Assembly: GCA_021464415.1 (NCBI GenBank)
Contig: JAKCWG010000035.1
Coordinates: 62,001 to 126,000, forward strand
Direction of reading: 5' to 3'
Length of the DNA stretch: 64,000 bases
Source of the DNA: Lonicera japonica
Lineage: Eukaryota; Streptophyta; Magnoliopsida; Dipsacales; Caprifoliaceae
Part shown: piece by piece, positions 35,701-44,452 of the stretch
Layout: each line of letters starts with the position of its first letter
How positions within the stretch are numbered: the first letter of the stretch is position 1
Made by a program: the position numbers and the translations under genes
The notes under the pieces: generated by a model
The model's database searches: none
What the model was told of the DNA's origin: nothing
What the model saw: only the letters and a program-made list of their open reading frames with translations

Positions 35701-38533
35701 AAGGCTTCATTTTAATTTACAATAGCTCTAGAAAATCGAAATTCGAAATCTGATCCTCTACTGTAGGTTAACTAAGCACTTCTTGTCGACTATGTCGGTT
35801 TTGACCGTTTGTCGGTCTTCAATTCCGTTGTTGATCCTTAAGGACGCAAATTATTTTTTGCGCGACTTTTTTCAATCAAAAGGCTTCATTTTAAATTACA
35901 ATAACTCTAGAAATTCAAAGTTCAAGATCTGAAAGTCTACGATGGGTTAACCACACTCTTCTTGTCGACTTTGTCGGTTTGGATCATTTATCGGTCTACT
36001 CATCCGTTGTAGAACCTTAAGGCTGCAAAGTATTTTTTTCCCAACTTTTTTCAATCAAAAGGCTTCATTTTAAATTACAATAACTCTAGAAATTCGAAAT
36101 ATGAACCTCTACTATAGGTGAACCAAGCTCTTCTTGTCGACTATGTCGGTTTTGTCGGTCTACAATTCCGTTGTAGATCCTTAAGAACGCAAAGTATTTT
36201 TTTCGCGACTTTTTTCGATCAAAAGGATTCATTTTAAATTGCAATAACTCTAGAAATTCAAAATTCAAGATCTGAAAGTCTACGATGGATTAACCAAGCT
36301 GTTCTTGTTGACTTTGTTGGTTTTGACCATTTATTGGTCTACACATCCGTTGTAGAACCTTAAGGCTGCAAACTATTTTTTTTCCCAACTTTTTTCAATC
36401 AAAATGCTTTAATTTAAATTTCAATAACTCTAGAAATTCAAAATTCGAAAACTGAACGTCTACGATGGGTTAACAAAGCTCTTCTTGTCAACTTTGTCGG
36501 TTTTGACCATTTATCGGTCTACAATTCCGTGGTAGATCCTTAAGGCTGCAACTTATTTTTTTCGCGACTTTTTTCTTCAAAAGGCTTCATTTTAAATTAC
36601 CATAAATCTAGAAATTCGAAATTCGAAATATGAACCTCTACTGTAGGTTGACCAAGCTCTTCTTGACGACTATGTCGGTTTTGTCGGTCTACAATTCCGT
36701 TGCAGATCTTTAAGGACACAAAATATTTTTTTCGCGACTTTTTTCGATCAAAAGGCTTCATTTGAAATTACAATAACTCTAGAAATTCAAAATTCAAGAT
36801 CTGAAAGTCTACGATGGGTTAACCAAGCTTTTCTTGTCGACTTTGTCAATTTTGACCATTTATCGGTCTACACATCCGTTGTAGAACCTTGAGGCTGCAA
36901 AGTAATTTTTTTGCGACTTTTTTCAATCAAAAGGCTGTAATTTAAATTACAACAACTCTAGAAATTCAAAATTCGAAATCGGAATGTCTACGATCGGTTA
37001 ACCAAGCTCTTCTTGTCGACTTTGTCGGTTTTTACCATTTATCGGTCTACAATTCCGTGGTAGATCCTTAAGGCTGCAACTTATTTTTTTCGCGACTTTT
37101 TTCTTCAAAAGGCTTCATTTTAATTTACAATAGCTCTAGAAAATCGAAATTCGAAATCTGATCCTCTACTGTAGGTTAACTAAGCACTTCTTGTCGACTA
37201 TGTCGGTTTTGACCGTTTGTCGGTCTTCAATTCCGTTGTTGATCCTTAAGGACGCAAATTATTTTTTGCGCGACTTTTTTCAATCAAAAGGCTTCATTTT
37301 AAATTACAATAACTCTAGAAATTCAAAGTTCAAGATCTGAAAGTCTACGATGGGTTAACCACACTCTTCTTGTCGACTTTGTCGGTTTGGATCATTTATC
37401 GGTCTACTCATCCGTTGTAGAACCTTAAGGCTGCAAAGTATTTTTTTCCCAACTTTTTTCAATCAAAAGGCTTCATTTTAAATTACAATAACTCTAGAAA
37501 TTCGAAATATGAACCTCTACTATAGGTGAACCAAGCTCTTCTTGTCGACTATGTCGGTTTTGTCGGTCTACAATTCCGTTGTAGATCCTTAAGAACGCAA
37601 AGTATTTTTTTCGCGACTTTTTTCGATCAAAAGCCTTCATTTTAAATTGCAATAACTCTAGAAATTCAAAATTCAAGATCTGAAAGTCTACGATGGATTA
37701 ACCAAGCTGTTCTTGTTGACTTTGTTGGTTTTGACCATTTATTGGTCTACACATCCGTTGTAGAACCTTAAGGCTGCAAACTATTTTTTTTCCCAACTTT
37801 TTTCAATCAAAATGCTTTAATTTAAATTTCAATAACTCTAGAAATTCAAAATTCGAAAACTGAACGTCTACGATGGGTTAACAAAGCTCTTCTTGTCAAC
37901 TTTGTCGGTTTTGACCATTTATCGGTCTACAATTCCGTGGTAGATCCTTAAGGCTGCAACTTATTTTTTTCGCGACTTTTTTCTTCAAAAGGCTTCATTT
38001 TAAATTACCATAAATCTAGAAATTCGAAATTCGAAATATGAACCTCTACTGTAGGTTGACCAAGCTCTTCTTGACGACTATGTCGGTTTTGTCGGTCTAC
38101 AATTCCGTTGCAGATCTTTAAGGACACAAAATATTTTTTTCGCGACTTTTTTCGATCAAAAGGCTTCATTTGAAATTACAATAACTCTAGAAATTCAAAA
38201 TTCAAGATCTGAAAGTCTACGATGGGTTAACCAAGCTTTTCTTGTCGACTTTGTCAATTTTGACCATTTATCGGTCTACACATCCGTTGTAGAACCTTGA
38301 GGCTGCAAAGTAATTTTTTTGCGACTTTTTTCAATCAAAAGGCTGTAATTTAAATTACAATAACTCTAGAAATTCAAAATTCGAAATCGGAATGTCTACG
38401 ATCGGTTAACCAAGCTCTTCTTGTCGACTTTGTCGGTTTTTACCATTTATCGGTCTACAATTCCGTGGTAGATCCTTAAGGCTGCAACTTATTTTTTTTC
38501 GCGACTTTTTTCTTCAAAAGGCTTCATTTTAAA
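29737..38533 (-). repeat. Homogeneous 1408-bp (8-monomer) higher-order repeat array
   Basis: From 29737 the sequence repeats with a period of 1408-1409 bases. Monomer starts in the copy at 30452 are 30452, 30616, 30796, 30974, 31145, 31325, 31503 and 31682, then 31861 (lengths 164, 180, 178, 171, 180, 178, 179, 179). Equivalent landmarks (GAAATATGAACCTCTACTATAGG) fall at about 30460, 31870, 33278, 34686, 36094 and 37502. There are just over six copies, differing at only scattered bases. The order breaks near 38533, where a sixth-type monomer is followed by a fourth-type monomer. No coding content is supported. Confidence 0.95.
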
Positions 38534-38752
38534 TTACCATAAATTTAGAAATTCAAAATTCGAAATAAGAACCTCTACTGTAGGTTGACCAAGCTCTTCT
38601 TGACGACTATGTCGGTTTTGTCGGTCTACAATTCCGTTGTAGATCTTTAAAGACGCAAAATATTTTTTTCGCGACTTTTGTCGATCAAAAGGCTTCATTT
38701 GAAATTACAATAACTCTAGAAATTCAAAATTCAAGATCTGAAAGTCTACGAT
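38534..38752 (-). repeat. Satellite edge left of palindromic element
   Basis: One fourth-type and part of a fifth-type monomer, more diverged than the homogeneous array. It is interrupted at ACGAT (38748-38752) by the palindromic element. The same monomer continues at 42284. Confidence 0.85.
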
Positions 38753-39497
38753 TGATATGATCCGGTCTAGCTCCAGTTTCTATTCAACCATGGTGGTTCA
38801 TGGCATTCTAAATGATGATCCATACCTGATGAATTACAAGGATAGAGCATGGAAATTCAAATGGAATTTTATAGAATTTCACATGCTTGAAGCAAGGAGC
38901 TTAAATGATAATCATACATTTAATGGAGTTCCTAAGGACTGGGCGTGGAAGTTCAAGAGGTTAAAACGGCAAGGAGTCCCATTGGAATAATCTAGAAGAT
39001 ATTAATTTAAATTGTTTTTAAATTAATAGGGCTTCTTGAGTCTCATTATTCAATTAGGAATTAGAATTAGTAGTTTCCTTTTTGAATATTTTCCTTATTA
39101 TTTATTATTAATTTCCTTATTGCATTAGGAATATTCTAGGAGTTATTATTTTCCTTTTCTAAGTAGGAATTAGTTTCCTTTTTTGAATTAGGATTCTAAG
39201 GCTTTGTTTACTCCTATTTAAAGGAGGCACATTATTGTTTTATTAATTAAGCTTTGATGATTAATAATATTGAGAGTTTTCTCTTTGTGTTCTCTAAGAA
39301 CATGTTGAACATGTTGAATTGATTAATTCAATTGTTCTTGACTTATCAATCAATTCTCCACCAATTGATTGTGGCGTCTTCGACTATACCGAGGTTCGCG
39401 CTTCTTTAAGCGTTGGGTTGAGGTTTCCGCCTTCCATCTTTCGACGTATTCCAAGGTTCTTGCTACGTTTGTATCAAGGGTTGAGGATCCATTAGCC
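38753..39497 (+). repeat. LTR1 of palindromic element, left copy, U5 end missing
   Basis: Begins TGATATGATCCGGTCTAGC. Core promoter dyad at 39211-39226. It follows the right copy (41509-42283, inverse) to ATTAGCC and lacks the last roughly 30 bases, where LTR2 begins. Confidence 0.88.
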
Positions 39498-40170
39498 TGG
39501 CAAACACAACGAATTGGTTGTGCGAACCTCGACACAGACACACACGAAAACCGTAGCAAATTAAGAACCTGGATCGTTTCTACAATCAGATTAGGATGGA
39601 AATCGAAGACGCCACAACCGGGTGCGGAATACCGATTGATAAGTCGGGTGAACGCCACGGACAAACCGATAAGTTCAAGTAGTTCGTGAAGAACCAAAGA
39701 GGATTAAATCACTCAATCTTATTATGAATAAAGTCTTAGATTATAAAATAAAACAACGAAGCCCCCTTTAAATAGGGAGAAGAAAACTTAGGCCACAAGA
39801 AACCAATCCAATAAGGAATCCTCAAACAAATCCTAATCAAACAAGAACTAGTTTTTAAGACGAAATAACAATAATAAATAAATAATAAATAAAACGAGTG
39901 GGCTGGCTTGACTCCACTTCTTGGGCCGCATAGACATAGTCTTCTCACTCCAATTGGGCTTGAATAAGTGTAACCCAGCCTCCATTTTGTGCTCCACGTT
40001 TTTCCCCTCCAATGGGCTTGATTGTGCCTTCTTCTTGAGCCCAAATAGCTTGAATTAATCCATTAAGCGCAGCCTTTAACTTCTTAGCCCGCGATCTTGT
40101 AATTGGGCCTGTTGGAACTTGGATGGCCTTTGAATTGTCTTCATTTTGCACAACAGTCTTGCCTCCATCA
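39498..40170 (-). repeat. LTR2, a different LTR subfamily, containing polyprotein tail coding
   Basis: On the minus strand it starts TGATGGAGGC directly after polypurine CAAGAGGAGGGGAA and ends TTGTGTTTGCCA. It carries the promoter core CCCTATTTAAAGGG (plus-strand 39764-39777 region). The open frame of the internal region continues into it and encodes QVPTGPITRSRAKKLKAAL, a motif typical of gypsy polyprotein C-termini. Element D has the same arrangement. Confidence 0.78.
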
Positions 40171-40630
40171 TTCCCCTCCTCTTGAAAAGGATTTGCCCTC
40201 AAATCATCACTGGCATCAAACTTCTTGCCATGCAACAATTCAATTTTTCTCAATTTGTTGAAGAAGTTAACTAGCCGGTAATTCGGATCAATATCAAACT
40301 TATCAACGCCAATGAAATCAATATGCTCAATTTCAACAATCTTTAAATCTAATCCTTCAACTTGAATATCCTCTTTTTTCTTAGTGACAATGACGTTCAT
40401 GTCAATAGCTATCTTTGGAGCTTTATGCATAATATTTTGTACTTGAATGATATCTTCTCGCTGTACTTCTTCATCTTCTTTTACTTGCACACTTGGAACT
40501 ATGCTTGCATCCAACAATTTGCATTGTAGATCACTCTCTTCATCCTCCATTGATGGCTTAAAATTAGATTCTAGTTCATTCTTTGATAGTGGCTTGGATA
40601 TGGCTCCCTTCTCCTCTTTACATTGATTTG
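40171..40630 (-). pseudogene. Inverted partial copy of the element protein
   Basis: Minus-strand frame reading MEDEESDLQCKLLDAS, VDKFDIDPNYRLVNFFNKLRK, LLHGKKFD, then CCAGTGAT-type filler and DLRANPFQEEGND. It is the inverted duplicate of 40917-41508. It lacks the roughly 130 bases that encode the KYSKYLFYWHGR part in the right arm, and it lacks the N-terminus because the copy ends at 40630. Confidence 0.85.
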
Positions 40631-40642
40631 CAATTTAAAGTT

Positions 40643-41536
40643 ATGGATGATTCAAAATTCATTACCGAGGCTTTCGTAGCTGAGGTGAGAAAGGTCTTTA
40701 GAGAGGAATTTGATCCACTTCATAAGCGGTTGGCAACAGTTTGTAAAAATCTAGATCAAGTTGAGAAGAGACAAGTCAAGCTATCATATAATGATCCTAA
40801 TGGGAGAAGGAGAATTCATCCTAGAAAGAATAGGGTTGAAGATGATTGGGATCCGGGAATTGAATTCAACATGATGGGCAGCGTAGAGTCATGTCCGAAT
40901 GCAACCTTTTACAAATCAAATCAATGTAAAGAGGAGAAGGGAGCCATATCCAAGCCACTATCAAAGAATGAACTAGAATCTAATTTTAAGCCATCAATGG
41001 AGGATGAAGAGAGTGATCTACAATGCAAATTGTTGGATGCAAGCATAGTTCCAAGTGTGCAAGTAAAAGAAGATGAAGAAGTACAGCGAGAAGATATCAT
41101 TCAAGTACAAAATATTATGCATAAAGCTCCAAAGATAGCTATTGACATGAACGTCATTGTCACTAAGAAAAAAGAGGATATTCAAGTTGAAGGATTAGAT
41201 TTAAAGATTGTTGAAATTGAGCATATTGATTTCATTGGCGTTGATAAGTTTGATATTGATCCGAATTACCGGCTAGTTAACTTCTTCAACAAATTGAGAA
41301 AAATTGAATTGTTGCATGGCAAGAAGTTTGATGAGTTTCGAAAGGCAAGGAATTTCAAGCATCGTAAATATTCGAAGTACTTGTTCTATTGGCATGGAAG
41401 ATATCAAGCTTCGAAGAGGCATTCAAGGATTAATTTTGTCGAAAAGTGGGTGATTTGTGTACAACCTAACACGGATTTGAGGGCAAATCCTTTTCAAGAG
41501 GAGGGGAATGACGCGATCCCGGATCGTCTTTTCTAG
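40643..41536 (+). CDS. Intact element protein of the YSKYLF-WHGR family
   Basis: An uninterrupted frame of about 297 codons. I place the start at ATG 40643 (MDDSKFITEAF) because upstream codons belong to the inverted arm. Residues 1-55 are charged and probably coiled coil (VRKVFREEFDPLHKRLATVC). Next come EDDWDPG and a Ser/Lys/Glu-rich middle. Then DFIGVDKFDIDPNYRLVNFF, NKLRKIELLHGKKF, HRKYSKYLFYWHGR and the tail DLRANPFQEEGND, encoded through the polypurine tract. The reading frame then runs into inverted LTR1. It matches the protein split by a frameshift in element A and the C-terminal domain in C and B. No enzymatic motif is visible. It could be a gag-like structural protein, but I do not recognise the family. 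Confidence 0.72.
   Translation: MDDSKFITEAFVAEVRKVFREEFDPLHKRLATVCKNLDQVEKRQVKLSYNDPNGRRRIHPRKNRVEDDWDPGIEFNMMGSVESCPNATFYKSNQCKEEKGAISKPLSKNELESNFKPSMEDEESDLQCKLLDASIVPSVQVKEDEEVQREDIIQVQNIMHKAPKIAIDMNVIVTKKKEDIQVEGLDLKIVEIEHIDFIGVDKFDIDPNYRLVNFFNKLRKIELLHGKKFDEFRKARNFKHRKYSKYLFYWHGRYQASKRHSRINFVEKWVICVQPNTDLRANPFQEEGNDAIPDRLF
41495..41508 (+). other. Polypurine tract joined to an inverted LTR
   Basis: CAAGAGGAGGGGAA, followed not by an LTR start but by TGACGCGATCCCGG, the reverse complement of an LTR end. The normal junction of the same tract is seen inverted at 40170/40171. Confidence 0.85.
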
Positions 41537-42283
41537 CCAGGCTAATGGATCCTCAACCCTTGATACAAACGTAGCAAGAACCTTGGAATACGTCGAAAGA
41601 TGGAAGGCGGAAACCTCAACCCAACGCTTAAAGAAGCGCGAACCTCGGTATAGTCGAAGACGCCACAATCAATTGGTGGAGAATTGATTGATAAGTCAAG
41701 AACAATTGAATTAATCAATTCAACATGTTCAACATGTTCTTAGAGAACACAAAGAGAAAACTCTCAATATTATTAATCATCAAAGCTTAATTAATAAAAC
41801 AATAATGTGCCTCCTTTAAATAGGAGTAAACAAAGCCTTAGAATCCTAATTCAAAAAAGGAAACTAATTCCTACTTAGAAAAGGAAAATAATAACTCCTA
41901 GAATATTCCTAATGCAATAAGGAAATTAATAATAAATAATAAGGAAAATATTCAAAAAGGAAACTACTAATTCTAATTCCTAATTGAATAATGAGACTCA
42001 AGAAGCCCTATTAATTTAAAAACAATTTAAATTAATATCTTCTAGATTATTCCAATGGACTCCTTGTCGTTTTAACCTCTTGAACTTCCACGCCCAGTCC
42101 TTAGGAACTCCATTAAATGTATGATTATCATTTAAGCTCCTTGCTTCAAGCATGTGAAATTCTATAAAATTCCATTTGAATTTCCATGCTCTATCCTTGT
42201 AATTCATCAGGTATGGATCATCATTTAGAATGCCATGAACCACCATGGTTGAATAGAAACTGGAGCTAGACCGGATCATATCA
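41509..42283 (-). repeat. LTR1 of palindromic element, right copy, complete
   Basis: 775 bases from TGATATGATCC (at 42283 on the minus strand) to GGGATCGCGTCA. Core promoter dyad at 41811-41826. It differs from the left copy by, for example, one C in GGAGTCCCATTGG. Confidence 0.88.
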
Positions 42284-43903
42284 ACGATGGTTTAACCAAG
42301 CTGTTCTTGTCGACTTTGTCAATTTTGACCATTTATCGGTCTACAAATCCATTGTAGAACCTTGAGGCTGCAAAGTAATTTTTTGTGACTTTTTTCAATC
42401 AAAAGGCTGTAATTCAAATTACAATAACTCTAGAAATTCAAAATTCAAAATCGGAATGTCTACGAACGGTTTACCAAGCTCTTCTTGTCGACTTTGTCGG
42501 TTTTGACCATTTATCGGTCTACACATTCGTTGTAGAACCTTAAGGCTGCAAAGTATTTTTTTTCTCTACTTTTTTCAATCAAAAGGCTTCAATTTAAATT
42601 TCAATAACTCTAGAAATTCAAAATTCGAAAATTGAACGTCTACGATGGGTTAACAGAGCTCTTCTTGTCAACTTTGTCGGTTTTGACCATTAATCGGTCT
42701 ACAATTCTGTGGTAGATCCTTAAGGCTGCAACTTAATTTTTTCGCGACTTTTTTCTTCAAAAGGCTTCATTTTAAATTACAATAACTCTAGAAATTCGAA
42801 ATATGAACCTCTACTATAGGTTAACCAAGCTCTTCTTGTCGACTATGTCGGTTTTGTCGGTCTACAATTCCGTTGTAGATCAAAAGGCTACATTTGAAAT
42901 TACAATAACTCTAGAAATTCAAAATTCAAGGTTTGAAAGTCTACGATGGGTTAACCAAGCTGTTCTTGTCGACTTTGTCGGTTTTGACCATTTATCAGTC
43001 TACACATCTATTGTAGAACCTTAAGGCTGCAAAGTATTTTTTTTCTCGACTTTTTTCAATCAAAAGGCTTCAATTTAAATTTCAATAACTCTAGAAATTC
43101 AGAATTCGAAAACTGAACGTCTACGATGGGTTAACCAAGCTCTTCTTGTCAACTTTGTCGGTTTTGACCATTAATCGGTCTACAATTCCGTGGTAGATCC
43201 TTAAGGCTGCAACTTATTTTTTTCGCGACGTTTTTCTTCAAAAGGCTTCATTTTAAATTACAATAACTCTAGAAATTTGAAATTCGAAATCTGAACGTCT
43301 ACTATGGGTTAACCAAGCTCTTCTTGTCGACTATGTCGGTTTTAACCATTTATCGGTCTACAATTCCGTTGTGGATCCTTAAGGACGCAAAGTATTTTTT
43401 TCGCGACTTTTTTCAATCAAAAGGCTTCATTTTAAATTACAATAACTTTAGAAATTCAAAATTCAAGATCTGAAAGTCTACGATGGGTTAATCAAGCTCT
43501 TTTTGTCGACTTTATCGGTTTTGACCATTTATCGGTCTAGTCATCCGTTGTAAACCTTAAGGCTGCAAAGTATTTTTTTTCCCAACTTTTTTCAATCAAA
43601 AGGCTTCATTTTAAATTACAATAACTCTAGCATTTCAAAATTCGAAATCTGAATGTCTAGGATGGGTTAACCAAGCTCTTCTTGTCGACTTTGTTGGTTT
43701 TGACCATTTATCGGTCTACAATTCCGTGGTAGATCCTTAAGGCTGTAAATTAATTTTTTCGCGACTTTTTTCTTCAAAAGGCTTCATTTTAAATTACAAT
43801 AAATCTAGAAATTCGAAATTCGAAATATGAACCTTTACTGTAGGTTAACCAAGCTCTTCTTGACGACTATGTCGGTTTTGTCGGTCTACAATTTCGTTGT
43901 AGA
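42284..43903 (-). repeat. Satellite array, inverse orientation, right remnant
   Basis: Continues the monomer interrupted at 38752, in the same orientation as 19487-38752. About nine monomers, one shortened around 42882. It ends at TTTCGTTGTAGAT against copia coding sequence. It is not part of the 1408-bp homogeneous array. Confidence 0.93.
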
Positions 43904-44452
43904 TCATTGGTTTACCAGGCAAGCAGTCTAGTACCTGTTGGATACACAAACAAGGATTTTTAGTCAGGAGTTAGCATTCCAGAAAGTCAACTTCAGGTTA
44001 TGTGTTTACTCTAAGAGGTGGAGTCATTGGTTGGAGGAGTATCAAACAGTCATGCATTGCTGACTCCACCATGAAAGCTGAATATGTGGCTGCTTTAGAA
44101 GCAGCTATGGCAGCGATTTGGTTCAAGAACTTTCATATGAATCTAGATATGGCACCTTCAGTGTTCTAAACTATTTCACTTTATTTTGATAATAGTGAGA
44201 CGGTTGCGAACTCGAAAGGGCCGAGAATTCATAAGAAGGGAAAAACACATAGAGTATTCACGTTGAGGGAATGGGAGTAAGATGCATAGCTGCATGGCTT
44301 TGAGTCTAAGTGGGAGATTGTTAGAGTGATATACTAAAAACCATAATTTTCATGTTGGTTTGAATATGTTATGAACTTGGTTTTTCCTTTTTAATGTGAA
44401 TCTTTATGGGCAATGGTTGCATTATATTATTTATTTAAATATTGTGAATGTG
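43904..44452 (+). mobile_element. 3' fragment of a Ty1/copia element (RNase H end and LTR start)
   Basis: Interrupted plus-strand frames read [43 protein letters not shown] and later KTHRVF. These are typical of the copia RNase H C-terminus (compare TVADSTTEAAYVAASEATKEAIW in element E). Then polypurine AAGTGGGAGAT (44308-44318) and an LTR start TGTTAGAGTGATATAC at 44319. The LTR is cut at 44453 by the gypsy LTR. The left edge meets satellite at 43904 without a visible target duplication. Confidence 0.85.

Larger units (their letters stand above)
38753..42283. mobile_element. Palindromic LTR retroelement with inverted LTRs and target duplication
   Basis: Left end TGATATGATCCGG and right end CCGGATCATATCA: both termini are LTR starts (U3 ends). 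ACGAT at 38748-38752 and ACGAT at 42284-42288 form a 5-bp target duplication within one satellite monomer. Order: LTR1 (+, 38753-39497), a different LTR2 (-, 39498-40170), polypurine tract and internal region (-, 40171-40630), unique spacer (40631-40916), internal region and polypurine tract (+, 40917-41508), LTR1 (-, 41509-42283). The inner arms appear identical over about 415 bases, and the LTR1 copies differ by very few bases. An ordinary provirus has one U3 and one U5 terminus; this one does not. Confidence 0.88.

Noticed and set aside
30453..37676. Six 60-codon minus-strand open frames beginning MNFEFLELLQFKM at 1408-base spacing
   Set aside because: They are a by-product of the higher-order satellite; each lies across monomer boundaries, has no domain, and differs only where the satellite units differ.
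39350..39697. Overlapping open frames on both strands over the LTR1/LTR2 joint
   Set aside because: They span two LTRs in opposite orientation and encode nothing recognisable.
904..43903. CRISPR-like regular repetition
   Set aside because: Repeat units are whole 144-180-base monomers joined directly, with no unique spacers, in a plant genomic context.
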